From positions 7,006,001-7,070,000 of the forward strand of contig CP085826.1 in the NCBI GenBank assembly GCA_020809705.1: 64,000 nt of DNA. Direction: 5' to 3'. The DNA is from Calonectria ilicicola. Its lineage: Eukaryota; Ascomycota; Sordariomycetes; Hypocreales; Nectriaceae. Shown here piece by piece: positions 8,873 to 21,900 of the stretch (the first letter of the stretch is position 1; the number at the start of each line of letters is the position of its first letter). The translations under genes were made by a program, and so were the position numbers. The notes under the pieces were generated by a model. The model was not told the DNA's origin, made no database searches, and saw only the letters and a program-made list of their open reading frames with translations.

Positions 8873-11800
8873 ATAGTTTATTATTATATAAATGTTGAAT
8901 ATATATTATATTGAATATTATTGCTGTGCTGTCGACTTTGCTATCTCGTTGTCAACCGTATTTTCAAGTGATGATATCAAGTCTCGAACGACCCTATCTC
9001 CATCATTTTTATTGGCTTTTAGTATTTCATCTTGATTTTATGCCAAGACGTTTCCCCGCATCTTTTTTTCGTATTGCCTATGAAGACAAGGCAAGTACAA
9101 ATTGGCTCGGGCCGGGCTCAGCTAGATAATTACCCTGTTCCTCCAGATCCATTATGAAACGAATGTGCGGAGCATTTCTTCCGATTTTAATGCCCAGAAA
9201 AAGACCCCTGCGTATGAGAGAGCTGTTTTGCTTGTTCCAAATAGGCTTACGGTGGCTGCCACATGTTATTTCTTACAACATCGAGACAACCTTCGCCGAA
9301 ATGCTCACCTCCGGTCTGCTAGGCGAAAAGCTTAAGCAAGATGCAGGTCAATTCAGCGAAGCAACCCGGAAATGGGGATCCATCTAGATGTAACCCTCTC
9401 TGTGTTGACCAGGGTGCTTATGCGGCGCGTCCAATCGCACGATATGATCGGCAAATTTATCGTTACTCGCGCTGATACCCTCACTCTCCATTCGCCCCAG
9501 TATGCAGCCATCAGCTAACACGTGGTAGGTCTCAGGACTCAAAGATTGGCTCGACACGGCCTGCAAAACATGGAGGGCAATTGGCTTGACATTCCACAGG
9601 GATACCATGCATGCGGTTCAACACATAGGCGGCAGATCAAAATGCCAAGGAAGGTATATATCGCCGAGGAATAGGTATGATATTGTATAGTGATCATTCG
9701 TTGACAGCTACAGCTGCTGGTTGATCCCAATCGAGCTCGTGCCATTGCCATTGGAAAACGCACATCATCAACTCAACAAGCAAGTTGTGACGTGGCAGCC
9801 CTTAGTCATAATCGCCTCGTCTGCAAGCGATCATCCTCATCCCGATAACGAATTCGACATATTTTCGAATTATTAATTCTTTGAATCTTTTTTTTTCTTG
9901 CATAACTATGAAAGAAGGGGATTGTTCAATTAAGCTGCGAGATAATTTCTTTTTATACAATTGAATTTTTTTATGTGCGATTCTTGCCGAGCGTGGCTAT
10001 GTTTGGTACCGAGGACCAATGCCGTGTACCGAGCAGTAGCTTGCTTAGGGATGTTACATGTCAGAAGATCAGAGGGCGGCATGCCACTAATCGCACCGTC
10101 GTATACGCGTTCTAGATGGGTCAGTGGCGGATAGCAAAACCTATTTCGTATTTTGGAGCTTATTGTGGCAAACTATTGAAAGAGCTTGCTCCGTCCGATA
10201 CGATACTCCAGTCGTATAGCTCCGCCATATCTCGTGTCTCAGTCAAATGATACTCCAGATCAGTCTGGAACGCTGAATTCCTCCAATGGGGAATAGCGGC
10301 GGAGAAATCAACTGATCAAACTCTATGGTTGTCGGCTACAGATTCGAAGCCTCCGCTATTCCGGAGCAAATCTTTTCCCTGTATGGACCAGGGATCTGCG
10401 CTTTATGCTTGTTCCTGGATTAGCCACAAGCAATTGACTGATAGACGAAGCTCAGACCATGCTGCCTGTTCTTCCAATACTTCAAAAGTCGTCCAATGTG
10501 CAGAGCGAAATTAGCGTGGACGGACAAAAGGAGAAAAAAGGAAGAATGGGAAATAGAAGCAAAAACGAAGGAGGGGAATGCGGAAAGTGAGACAGGGGTG
10601 TTTGAGACACGCAGATGTGAGACGTGACAGGAGGTCGAGACATAACGGCGATCAGGATGAATTCTTCAATGCCGTGGTTCGTACCGACCTTTGGATGGCC
10701 TCAATTGGGTAAGTGGTCAGGTTCTAGGCCCGAAGCTACCCATGCCAGCAGGTCCCGAATATCCGTAGAACATCCGGAAGAGCCCAATTCTCAGGAAAGG
10801 CTTCGATTTGGCCGAGCCTCTAGCCGAAGTTGAGGGACGCGTTGGCGCCCCGGGGACTTGGTCAGCGACTTGCATGCTCCATTCGGGCAATATAACGGGA
10901 CCATATATGTCAAAAAAGGAAACCCTGGGGTCTGAGCACCAGCCAATGTCCACGAGGCTGGACTGGCGGTTTATCAAAGCTCCCATCGAGGCCCAAGTCG
11001 GGGACAATGTGGGTTAGGGATCCCGTTCCCGCCGCTGCCGACCTAGCCAGGGAAGCCCTGCCAAGTTTGAGTGGCCATTTGCAGCAGGTCAGGCGGGCCA
11101 CGCTGGGCGGCTCTAGGAGCAGCTGCCGGGCCGGGACCCCTGAGATGGCGCTGTCATTTTACTGGGCGGCGCTGGCTGAGATGTGCTGTTGGACAGGGCT
11201 GCAGCAGTCGAGACGGGTTCATCCCCCTGCGATTCGGGCGGCTCTATTAATTGCGAGATCAGACGACACTTGCTTTTCAGCCGGCTTGCTGTTTCGCTGG
11301 CGAAATATTGAAAGGCTGGTGTTTAATTGGCTTGGGGCCCGATGTGTTTTACAAGTCTATAAAACCAAGTCGATCCCTCTTGAGACGGCGTTGGGGCCCA
11401 TCTCAGTCCACCTCCCCCTAAAACTCCCATCCCGTCGCCGTCGTCTGGGCGCGCGCCACGGAGATATAATTGCGAGAGACACGGGCCGAGAGCAACAGGG
11501 CAATCGGGTTGAAAGTATATCTGATTAGCCCGTGGCCCAAGACTCGAACGACCTCCCACTAACTGACGGTAGCATTCCTCCGGAGCTGTTTAGATATTGT
11601 GCCGGCCCAAAGGGAACGGGCGAGTCGGAACGGCACCAGCGCCTTGAGAGTTCCTCCCCCGCACCACGTGCCGCCTCATCTTGAGCGTCAGAAACGGCGT
11701 CGTCTCTCAATCGAGATTCGCCCGTTCGCTGTTGACACGCTGCAGTTGCAGCCATTTGATATTGCATCGATATTTCTCGCGAGGTCCGTCGCCTGCCCGT

Positions 11801-12264
11801 ACGGCGCCTGGCTTTCACTCCCTTTCACCGTCCCTCGTTGCACAAGCAGGTTTTTGCACAGGGCCATTCCGCATATTCTCCTATCGACCGACCGTTGGCA
11901 ATCTTTCGATATCAGCCGCAGTGAATAGTTGTACCCTGTCTCGCCCGCCTTGATATCAATAGGTCGCATTAATCCGGGCCCTCGATTATTTTACCCTCCC
12001 CCTGCCAGGGACCAGATCCACTTACTGTCCCACCTTATTAGTCTGCGAGTTGCGCTCCCTAACGATTGAATTGCCCCACGACAATACCCCGCCGAACTCT
12101 CTCTCGCGCGCGTCCGTACAATCCAGTTTTGATCGAAGAGATCATGAAAAGCGGCGAGTCGGATCTTCTCGAGCGTCTGGTCCTCTTCAAAAGATTGAGG
12201 TGTGTCAACGGCTGCATCTCGTGAAAGAGTACCGCCCCGTCCCTACCCTCGAACCATCCAAGTC
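8873..12264. other. 3.4-kb gene-free stretch, GH95 to cyclin
   Basis: No frame here shows a recognisable domain. The first part (to about 10.3 kb) is AT-richer; 10.6-12.26 kb is GC-rich with pyrimidine-rich runs and is probably promoter and long 5' leader of the cyclin gene. A 77-codon ATG frame at 9154-9387 is unrecognised. Splice-like signals were looked for but no convincing multi-exon model emerged. Confidence 0.45.
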
Positions 12265-13338
12265 ATGTCCAATCCACCCTCTTCCGCAGTGACGACTGAG
12301 ATACACCATCCGAAAGCCACGATCCAGTTGCATCACGCAGAACCGAATGCAATCGCCGACGCCCATCCGCCGTTGCCTTCAAACCACCCGAGCCTTGCGG
12401 CGCCCGACAGAGGTGGCAATGTCGCCCAGAAGCCCGCTGACAGTCATGTCATTTTCCAAATGCCACCGTCCGAGGCGCTCAGACTGCTGAGCGCAAACGT
12501 CGAACTACTCGTCAGATTGACAGGAGACGTGCCACCGACGCCGCCGCCGAAGTCGCCGACCGTGCCGCATATGAGCGGCATGCAGGCCGAGAAGGAGAAC
12601 ATTGCGCGGACGCACTCGGATAAGAACTTGGCTCAGCTTCTGAAGCAGGCTGAGCTTGAGGCGAAGAAACACGAGGCAAAGAAGTCACCACCACCTGTCG
12701 AGCCCGAGAACAAGGCGCCGACACCGGTGCAAGGCGAAGGCCGTGAGAACAGCTCTGGGGCCATTGATGGCGTGCAACTAAAGCAGAGCTCGGGCTTTGT
12801 CTCGCCTACTCAGAACCCTGCGCCATACATTATAGTCGGCGCAGACTCTCAACCTATTAACCTACAACACGGAGCCATCACTCGCAAGTTTTATAGTAAG
12901 AATGAGCCCCCAATCAGTATTGGCCAGTACCTATTGCGCCTTCATCAGTTTTGCCCCATGAGCACTGCCGTCTACCTAGCCACATCGTTATACATCCATC
13001 GCTTGGCCGTCGAGGAGCGGGCCATCCCCGTCACCCGACGCAATGCACACCGTCTAGTGCTTGCCGGGATACGGGTTGCGATGAAGGCGCTGGAGGATCT
13101 GTCATACCCTCACAGCAAGATGGCAAAAGTAGGCGGAGTTAGCGAGGCAGAGCTGGCACGACTGGAGATAAGCTTCTGCTTCTTGGCGGGATTCGAGCTC
13201 GTGGTTGGCGTCGAACGACTACAAGATCATTATGACAACTTGAAAGCCGGCGCCGCCGAGAGAGCCTTGGTAAACCTAGAGATGCCTGCTCTAAGGCTGT
13301 CGAAGAAGCCTCGTGAGCAGCCGCCGATGGCCGGCTGA
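12265..13338 (+). CDS. PREG/PHO80-like cyclin
   Basis: 357 residues from the ATG at 12265; the longer frame from 12202 begins with GTG. The N-terminal 200 residues are low-complexity, Pro-rich and include SANVELLVRLTGDVP and a PPKSPT stretch. The cyclin box lies at about 205-328, with ITRKFYSKNEPPIS, CPMSTAVYLATSLYIHRL, IPVTRRNAHRLVLAG and AKVGGVSEAELARLEISF. This matches Pho80/PREG-type cyclins, which partner a Pho85-like CDK and hold the phosphate-starvation activator (NUC-1/Pho4) inactive when phosphate is plentiful. A Pcl6/7-type Pho85 cyclin is the alternative. The gene is intronless as seen, with a long GC-rich leader. The variable N-terminal Pro/Ser/Lys region offers likely phosphorylation sites (inference). 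Confidence 0.85.
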   Translation: MSNPPSSAVTTEIHHPKATIQLHHAEPNAIADAHPPLPSNHPSLAAPDRGGNVAQKPADSHVIFQMPPSEALRLLSANVELLVRLTGDVPPTPPPKSPTVPHMSGMQAEKENIARTHSDKNLAQLLKQAELEAKKHEAKKSPPPVEPENKAPTPVQGEGRENSSGAIDGVQLKQSSGFVSPTQNPAPYIIVGADSQPINLQHGAITRKFYSKNEPPISIGQYLLRLHQFCPMSTAVYLATSLYIHRLAVEERAIPVTRRNAHRLVLAGIRVAMKALEDLSYPHSKMAKVGGVSEAELARLEISFCFLAGFELVVGVERLQDHYDNLKAGAAERALVNLEMPALRLSKKPREQPPMAG

Positions 13339-16300
13339 CGTTGGTTGTGGTACATTACACAGACTTACATGTGGGCCATCTCTCCATCAGACACTCGCAC
13401 ACGCTGTCATCATTTTCATACGTTAGAGCAAAGAGTGCCTTGGAAACATATACAGCGGGAGCAAGAGGAGGTAAACAAACTTTGGGAAATACGCGGAATT
13501 GCATAGTACAGGAACATATGGGTCGGACAAAGTGGGAAATTTGGAGCTTGCATGGTTACCGGCAAAGGCATTTGACATTGGGCATGATTGATACACGAAC
13601 GGACTACGACGTGGGAGGCGCGTTTTCGATACCCTGATTTGCCCCATAATTGAGCTATCTTCATTGTGCACATTTGTTTTCTCTCTCTCCTTCGCACTTT
13701 TCAGTCATCCGATTCTATATTTGGGCGATGCAGCTTGGGACGCCACCTGTTAGCAACAGAAATAAGCAGTGCCAAATCAGGGAGCCCCCCCAACGCCAAC
13801 GCTGACCACAACCCAAATGGGATGACGCGTAAAGAAGGGCTATGCAACAGAGGCCATCACGAAAGGTTCTAGACGGGGCGAGTCGGCCGTTTTGGTCCGA
13901 CGATGCAACTCGACGACGTTACGCAACGATTACGAAGTCCAGGATCTCCCCACGAAATGTGCAAAAGCGGACAGCAACGACTTCAGACTGGGCAACCACT
14001 CTTGGTAATGGGTGGTCCCGTGGCCTTTTTCTGGCGTAGGAGGGTAGCACGCCAAGGTTACAGTCGGAGCGGCACGTTGCGAGTCTCTGTGGCACTTGAA
14101 TATGGGAAAGGTGAGAGCAAAACCGGGAAAACGGACAGACTAATGTTCAAGTGAGGTGATGGCTTATGCGAGGCTGCGAGTCGAGGATAAGAGGCTTGCT
14201 GGTGGTGTCTCAAATGTTTCAGCTGAGGGAGGTGAGGCGAGGGTCATGGGGGATGTTTCTTATACGACGCTCGGCAGCAGCGGCGAGAGACAGCGGTGGA
14301 CCGTGGGTTCGTTCGTGTTAGTGGTGTGGGAGGGCCAGTTGTCTCTCAATGAGACGCTGTCAACGAGGCTATCCTGCAGAGTTTGGGCGGTGAAAGACGT
14401 GAAAGGGGGGGGGATGGGAAGCAGAACGCAGAGCTGAGGAGAGAGGCAAGGTGAGTTGAGGTGAAGCTAGGAGGGCAGATAACAAGGCTCGCCCTCCGCA
14501 TGTCTCAGCCAGTTGCCAATAGTTCGCAGTTGCGGGTGGTGTCCTACTACAACCCAATACCATAGCATCAACCAAAGAAGCCACGACATGCAGAGGCAAG
14601 CCCGGAACCAAACATGACTCTCTCACCGCTCCCCAGCCGCATCCCACATGAAGACATCCCCAGAGCTCGCCTTTCCGGTGAACCCCAGTCAACACCACCA
14701 ATCACTACCATACCGAGACATTGACAACTCGACGCCGGCCAATCACACCATCCCCGATGCCCAGGTGCAGTCATAGGACCAAACCACCACCACCCTCCGG
14801 CCGAGATCGGGTGCTGTCCGGGTGACTCTCGACACCCTGCGCACGACGGGCAAAACCTGCCAATGGGTTGCTTGCGGAGGTCTTGGCGTGGTGGTGGCTT
14901 GATACGACGACGGGATGAACATGATGGAGGGGGCGTGTGCAGAGGGACGGGCAAGAGGCTACCTTTCTTTTTTTTTTTTTTTTTTTTTTTGGCTTTTGCA
15001 TGACCCGATAGGATATGGCGATTTGACTGACTGGCTGGCTGGGTTGGATGGATGGATGGGTGGGATATGCAAGTGCGAGTGTGTGTGTTAGTGGGAGCTG
15101 TCTGCTATCAGAGGCGCTATGTCAACCGGAGATGAGGGTGGGCGCCGCAGCCTTCCCTTGGCTCCAGACCTCGTATCCAGAGTCGCGCCCGCATCTCCAA
15201 GTCCGGGCCTAGTTCGAGGTTCGAAGCCGCGCGAGGTTCCCAAAAAAAAATTCGGATGATGTGCGTGACGGGTGATTGCAGCCAATTCAAGCGGCCCTGC
15301 TGCCTGGCAGAGTGTGCGTGCCCCGCACGACTTTTTACTAATTAGACATTTTGACTCGATTGCCGAAGGATCGATCCCCCATTTTCAACCCCCCCGACCA
15401 GGTCCGTCACGGGAGCGACGGTTGACGGGACCGATTAGTACCGTAGCCCCGAAAAGAAGCTGTCTGTCTTGCACTCTATCGATGCACGCCGCGCGGGAAC
15501 GCGCATGGCATGTTGCAGCAAGCCAGGCTCTGAGTCCCAGAAAGGGCGCGCCATTAACTGGGTGGAACCCGCGACCAAAGTCCCCTTTTTACACTTTGAA
15601 CGTGGGGTGGATTTGGCAGCGAGTCCTGGGCTAGCTTTGATTGGGAAGAGTGCCGGAGTTGATGCACGACATTCTGTTAGGGATTCTTTGGCGTTTGGCG
15701 TTTGGAAAATCATGAGCGCATGTATGTCATTGTGGCGATTTTGCATGATTGTGATTGTCATGTAAAGCAACCGTGGAAATCACAAAAGGAACAAAAGGGA
15801 GCGGGATGGGGTTGTATCGAAGAAGCGGTGTAATGTGCAGAAACCCATCAATGCTATGCTACCTAGATGTGACTTGCAGATGGCATCATCGAGTGTGCAT
15901 AGATGCAGATAATGTCACTCAGCCACCAAATATCTTCAACAGGGAAAAAGTAAAGAAAGAGCAAAGAGGAGCAAGGAAAAAAACAGCCGAGTGCGGGAAA
16001 AACACCAAAGTACTCTCGATTGCCGCCGCAAAATCACATCCCGAATGCCCTCACTTTCCGGCGATTCCCCCTTTGGTGATTGCCTGCCTGGGGGTTCCAC
16101 CACTGAACCCCGATACACTTTTATTTGACTGCTTCACCCACATGCGACCTGCCGGTAGTACATGGTGGCATTCGACCATCGACGCCCCCCTCCGGCCGAT
16201 TGGCGATGCATCACCATATTCCCGGAAAGGTACCCTCGTGTGTCCCACAGCGCCGCCGCCAAGAAGTAGGCAGCCATGGGGCACTAACCGGGCAGGGGCC

Positions 16301-17570
16301 TCTCGTCTATTCTCTTTTTTTTTCTTTTTTCTCTTGCTTCTTTTCGGTTCTCTCGCCTGTGAATGATTCCACGTAGTGCGACCTGACACAAGACAACAAA
16401 GCCCTTGTGGAGAGCATCGGTTCCTATCTAATCGATAAGGTGCGGGGCATGTACCTCCACGGACGGCCGCGGGGTGACTTTAAGGAAGTCCATGATTGTT
16501 TTGTTTCGACAGCAAGAGTTAGCTCGATACCCGGGCACACACAACGCACACAGGGGCCACTTGCAGGCCCTTTCTGTCCTCTCTGCAGATAGATTTCCGC
16601 GCGGCGGCGGTCCGAGTCTAGATTCCGACTCGTTCGTCCGTGAGTCACTGGCTAACTACTGGTCAATGGCGGCGGCGGCGGCGGGGAGGGGGGGAAGGGG
16701 AAGAAGCAGGGCCCGAGCAGCGAAGGGACTGGATGACAGTTTTAGTGTTAGTGGTCAATCAGGTTTTCAACCGAGGATGCAGAGGCCCCCAGAGTCGAGC
16801 CCACCCGGGGAGACGACGTGTAGGATCCCGGCCAAGCTGAGATGGGCCCATGGGCCATGGAGGTTGTGACACGACGTCGCGAAAAGATGGACAAGGAAGA
16901 GAGGTTGAATATTCTTTCTCGGCCGCTGCATCCAAGAGAAAGGAACAAATGACCAAAGCGCCGTTTGGAAACCATCTGCCATCTATCACTTACTACTGAC
17001 AGGGCTCTGGATGACCAGGCAACCATCCGTTTTCGTTTCATGCAAGCCCAACGGCCGATGCCCCTCATCCCACATTCCCACATGCCACTCACTGGCTTTC
17101 GTCCCGTCCCATCTACGTCACTCGCCAGCCAAGCACTCAAGCAAAGGCACAGTTGAAACTGGGTCGACTAAAGAGAAATTGATGAATCACGCTCAGGCAC
17201 TGTTTTTTTTTTTTTTCTTCTTTGAAATTCTTGTTTTTTTCACATGTCTTTTTATTTTCTCGCTATGTTCCCTCCTCCTTGTTAACTTGCTGCGCTGGTA
17301 TCAAAAAAAGATCTGTAAATCATAAAGTATCGTATACATTTCATCCCAAAAAAGAAAATCCCATACCGGAACCCAAAAATATCAGTCGCTGACAAAGGAA
17401 ATGAAGCCTATTTGGCTGGTCCTAAAATTGCATTGCGCACCCATTCCCAATTATCCATACCAAATCATGCTGCAATCCGCCCATCCATCCCAAAGAGGCA
17501 ATTGATACAAAGTTACAAGTCGGAAAAATAGAAAGATCAACATCCCCACGGGCCCTCATTGGGTGGCCGT
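13339..17570. other. 4.2-kb gene-free stretch between convergent genes
   Basis: It lies between the 3' ends of the cyclin gene and the minus-strand unknown gene. I find no domain-bearing frame. It contains GC-rich and purine/pyrimidine-skewed blocks, a GGATGG microsatellite near 15047-15060, a 23-nt T run, and a GGCGGC run near 16669-16685. A tRNA-like segment near 15168-15243 was considered and rejected. Confidence 0.45.
14968..14990 (+). repeat. Homopolymer T tract (23 nt)
   Basis: An uninterrupted run of 23 T residues in gene-free DNA. Shorter T or A runs recur across the window (about 17200-17213, 23333-23352, 51458-51473). It might be a nucleosome-depleting element or a sequencing-length-prone site; no transcript is assigned to it. 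Confidence 0.9.
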
Positions 17571-18554
17571 TTACTCCCAACGGTACAGCCCATCTGGGTA
17601 CTGCACACGATGCCGTCGGCTACCGGGGCCAACGCTGGCTCTGCGGTTTGGGGTCGTCATGCGCTCCTTTAGGCGCTGGCGTTGGGCTTCCTCCTCCTGG
17701 AGGCGCGCCTTCTCCTCGCGGCGCTCATCCTCAACCTGAAGGCTGGCAAGTTTTTGAGCGAGAATGTCCTCAGGTTCCCGCATCTCAAAGGCACCTCGCT
17801 TGTAAGTAGAGGCCCGCTTGGGAGCAGGGGCCATGGGTACTGCGGGACGGCTGTTGATCTCGGCGTTGGCCTGCGCAATGCGAGCACGCATGCGCTGGTC
17901 ACGAATCTCCTCCTCTTCGCGCTTCTTCTCCCTCTGGTGGCGACGGCGGCGCTCCTTGTCCTCGTCAGAGTGAGACGAGCTAGTAGATGTGTGTCGAGAG
18001 TGGGATCGTGATCGGCGGCGCTTGGTGTCGCTGTCAACAATCTCAATCTGGACGTGACGATCACTTCGGTTGCGCTCATCAACAATCACTGGGTGGTGGC
18101 GGCGGCTAGACTCGCGAGGTGATGTCTCGATAACATATGCGTTGCCGTTGGGAGAAGAAGGAGCAGTGTGAGGGGCGTTCCAGGTCTGCGGCGGCGTGCG
18201 CGGGGTGGGAGGGTTCTCAACCACCACGATGCGCTCGCGGCGGTTGCCCTCCCGGCGGCTCAAAGGTAGGACCTTTTGGCCATTGTAGTAGATGCCCGAT
18301 GATCGCTTCTTGTTGCTGGACCCGCTGCCACGAGAGCGGTCGGAATCATCGCCAGAGCGGTAGCTGGGTGTAGACGGCGAGGAGCTATACTGAGGTGTAG
18401 GAGGTAGGTGAACCATCTGGGGAGGATGTGTAAAGACAACATTGTTGTGGCAGGGCTGTCCGTACTGCGAAGCGGGGCAGAGAACTGGCTGTTCCTGCAC
18501 TGTCTCATGGTAGCCGTCAGCGTGGACGTAAGTGAAGAGGCCTGTGGTGCACAT
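17571..18554 (-). CDS. Conserved fungal protein of unknown function
   Basis: 327 residues from the ATG at 18552-18554, which begins MCTTGLFTYVHADGYHE. I recall a family of Sordariomycete hypothetical proteins with this N-terminus (MCT..TYV..DGY.E), an SGIYxNGQ motif in the middle and a C-terminus HRVxYxDGxYRWE; here these appear as SGIYYNGQ and HRVQYPDGLYRWE. The N-terminal third has three Cys in a short span (C2, and CPASQYGQPC), possibly metal-binding. The middle is Ser/Pro/Arg-rich, including an RS-like RRRSRSHSRHTS tract, followed by a highly charged Glu/Arg segment (about 190-310) likely to form coiled coil or helix. No membrane segment or signal peptide. Role unknown; nuclear or RNA-linked location is only a guess from the RS-like tract. 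Confidence 0.8.
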   Translation of the reverse strand: MCTTGLFTYVHADGYHETVQEQPVLCPASQYGQPCHNNVVFTHPPQMVHLPPTPQYSSSPSTPSYRSGDDSDRSRGSGSSNKKRSSGIYYNGQKVLPLSRREGNRRERIVVVENPPTPRTPPQTWNAPHTAPSSPNGNAYVIETSPRESSRRHHPVIVDERNRSDRHVQIEIVDSDTKRRRSRSHSRHTSTSSSHSDEDKERRRRHQREKKREEEEIRDQRMRARIAQANAEINSRPAVPMAPAPKRASTYKRGAFEMREPEDILAQKLASLQVEDERREEKARLQEEEAQRQRLKERMTTPNRRASVGPGSRRHRVQYPDGLYRWE

Positions 18555-18926
18555 CGTGTCGGTGTTAAACGTATGAGGGCGCTGGTTGCGCTGTGTGTAA
18601 ACAGGAGGGTTTTCCTGAATTATAACCGGAGCCAAGTGACGTTGCTCCTCTAGCTGAAGATGCGTAGAAGAGCTGTGGCCGCGGCGGCGGTTATAGATGA
18701 TGTTATCGACTGCAATGGATCGAGAAGGTGAAGGCAACTTGAGAGTGTTGGAAGCTGCCAATGGGAGTTGTTGTTGCTGTTGATATTGTATGTGTGCGTT
18801 GGTGGTTGTTGTTGTTGGTAGTAGAAGGGTTGGTTGATGTCTCGGATGGGTTGGTTCGAGAGTGGGAGAGATCAAGTCTTTATAGAAGAAAGGTGTCTGC
18901 GAAGGACTATTGGGTAATGATATCAA
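18555..18926 (-). other. ATG-less in-frame open extension upstream of the unknown gene
   Basis: The reading frame of the downstream gene stays open for 124 codons upstream with no in-frame ATG. The hypothetical translation is Pro/Thr/Gln-rich (a run of five Gln, TTTTT) and includes a QENPPVYTQRNQRP segment. It may be an unspliced 5' leader that is open by chance because of CA-rich repeats, or a region translated from a non-AUG start. See findings. Confidence 0.4.
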
Positions 18927-21900
18927 GAGATGTTGTTGTATACAAGAGATGAGTTGGGAATTGTGTGGACGAGAGGTGAGGAACTGGGTGCCTTAAAAGT
19001 ATCGAGAGGAGGATATATAAAAAAGAGTGTGTGTGAGAGAGGTGTAAGAGGTGTGAGGGATGCAGGGCGTTGTGTGTGGGTGCGAGCTAGCTGGAGGTGT
19101 GTCCGTACCCCCCCCTCTGGCGTCGTTTCTGCCTACCAAAAAGCCAGGGAGGGAAACTACGTACCCGTGCGACCCAGGCCACCAAGTCGACCCGCCCTTA
19201 GCCTCTCTTCGCTGGGCGTGACCCGCCAGTGCCCCCCGGGCCCTGTAAGAGGCCACCCCAGACGTCTGGCCTGGCGCTGTCGCCTAGGAATGACGGCCCC
19301 CAAAGCTCTTGCTCGTCCTCTTGCTCGTCAACTTGCCGTCGAGGCATGTCCAGGCTGTGGCCAGGTACCCTGGCCGATGACTCCCACTCGCAGAAGTGGT
19401 ATCCACACACGCCTTTCACACACTCAAGTCGAGCAAGCTGTGGGGATGCTATCAAGAGGGTCCAATGGCAGTGTTTGCTGAGCCACGGCCCATCCCTACC
19501 CTCCCACACGATAACTTACTCCCATGGGCCTCCAGACACACAGGGACAGACAGACACACAGGGAGACAGAGGGACAGAGAGAGGGTGTGAGGGCGTGGCC
19601 TGGGAAACGAGCAACGAACCCCGAGAGCAAACAACGTTCAAGGCTCCCACGGACCAGCTTAATGAACTCCAAGCAATCCCGACGCCGTTCCGACCCTATG
19701 GCAAGCCTTGGGTCCACGGCGGGATCGACGTCGACAAGCGAGAGGAGCGCGCGCCAAAACTTTCGCACAACCAACAGACATGTGCCATGACTCTCTGTCA
19801 ACCACTCATCCACCTCCTAGGACTTCTGCTGTTGGTGGTGATGATATCAATGCGGTTGCCGCGACGCGGCCCCGAGTTGAAACGCCTCTCCCACACCCCT
19901 CGCAACCCTGAGGCGAATGCATCCATATCCCAAAAAAAAAATTCTATTTTTTGAGGCCACCGATTTACAAATAGTACTGGGCGTCCAATCCCATTTCATC
20001 CCGTCAAGACGGGTGCAAAATTAAACGAGGGCTCTCTGAGGGCCTCTGATTAGGCGCCCGCCGCGCTGCCAGAGCTGAATGGCTCCATTCCACAATCTTG
20101 CGCCGGTCGATAGGACCAGCAATGACAAAAGTCTCCATCGTCGACTATCAAAATTTTTGACTCTCTGTCGGTTGACTGAATGCATCATGGGGTCCCTTTT
20201 CGCGCGGGGAATTGAGGGTTGGTCTACTCGGCATTGAGTCATCACTGACACGCGGGATGTACCACTGGGGGGACATGGGGGACAGGAATCTTGCATGCAC
20301 ACCCCGTAGACGAGACAATCGTCCTAGATGCAGGAGCGGACATTAGGAAGTTAGGAACCGTCTGGAGGAAAAACCAGTCATCGTGTGGTGTGATGCGAGT
20401 GCTCCTGGCCGGCCCGCAATGGTTTGCAGAAGTGTATGTGTGAATGGAGACCGGTGCCATCGTCAATACCACCATTCATCCATAGTTCGCTCATTCTGGC
20501 TCGCCGTCGATGGCCGACTCCATCCCCATGCCCTGCCGGAGACCGGCCCCTGCGCTGCAAGGGCACTTGAGCGACAGTTTGGAGCGGGCTGAGGGCAGTG
20601 CTTGCCTCGCGCACCCTTGCCCCCCTCCCAGGCTGTCTAGTTCGTGGAGGCTTGGCCGCTGGCCAGTCCGAACGAGAACGAGCACCTCACAGCCTCCACC
20701 GGCCTTGCACTTGGATCGCATCGAAGAAAAATCTACACAGCCTTGCATTCTAGCTCCATCATAGAGATCATTCATTGTTTGCATTCTGTAGTCTGTGAGA
20801 CCCTGGTTTGCCGATAAGATCGATCTCTGGATTATCCATTGGATGCCTCTCTGGCCAGCCGTGCACCAGCCACGATCAAACCCGTCGGGAACTAAAGAGC
20901 TCGCAGTAATAGTGAGGGCAGAGACACTTGCCTGGCTCATGCCGGTCATACAGGCCAAGATTCGACCAAAACGACTCCGCAGCCGGGCCCGCACGGGGCC
21001 AGGATACGGACTTGTCCGTTGGAATATCTATTCAAAGTGTAAATGGTCTAATTGCCACCGGATGGCAAAAGGCGACCACAGGCATCACAGTTTTCCCTCA
21101 CCCTAACCTCGCAAAGAATCGGTACCTGCCGTGCACTCTAGCAAGGCAGCCTGGGTAGCGGCCCCCAACCCTTCAACCGGCTTGAGTCCCTTGTGAACAA
21201 AAGGTCCAAATCGCCACACAGAGTCCTAGAGTATTCGCCGTGCCTAACTGGCTATCGTGTCATTGGAGCACATACACGAAACTCCTCGAATGCTTCAATT
21301 CCTTGATTTGCATGCGCTGAATTGCCCAGCCGGCATCTCGCTTCCGAATCGGGCAAGGAGGTGTATTGCCTGCAGCCAACTTCATCCGCACGTAGCCTGT
21401 CATGTCACTCGCACGCTGATTGGATCATGGCAGCCATTGTTGCCAGCTGTGTCGTGCATAACAAAGTGTATTATGAATTCCATGATACGTGTGAGGCGTA
21501 TGAAACGCAAACGTAAATCAGCAGATGACGAGCATTTGCAGCAAAGGGTTACGCCAGAAAGCCGTTTGTCCCTCTTCACAGCCCATGTCACCACCCCCCT
21601 CATCGGCCGACGCAAGCGAAGAGGCAATAAAATGTTGATTTCTAATGACTTCTCAGCCGCATTGTTTGTTGCGCTGAGCGCGACGCGCACCCGAGATTGC
21701 TCCTATGAGCGCGGGTACCCGTGCCGAGCAAGGTGCCAGTACCACGAAAAGCGCCCCCAAATCCAAAGCGCCCCCAAATTTTCCTCCTGTCATTTGGAGC
21801 TCGGCGGCCTCCTGGGAGGCGATTGAGCCAATCAGACCCCCTGGGTTGCGCCGCCTCTTTGCCAGAAAAAAAATTGCACCCTCATCGCCCTGTTCCTGGA

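Noticed and set aside
11531..11600. Minus-strand GGTCGTTCGAGTC resembling a tRNA B box
   Set aside because: Neither the T stem nor an acceptor stem pairs; no A box at the right distance.
15168..15243. tRNA-like segment: 7-bp acceptor-like pairing and a GGTTCGAAGCC B-box-like sequence
   Set aside because: No D arm can be formed, the T stem has a mismatch and the anticodon arm would need a 12-nt loop. A tRNA covariance scan would settle it.
19229..19954. 241-codon frame with Arg/Pro/Ser-rich translation
   Set aside because: Covers CAGACA-type simple repeats, starts with no plausible context and shows no domain.
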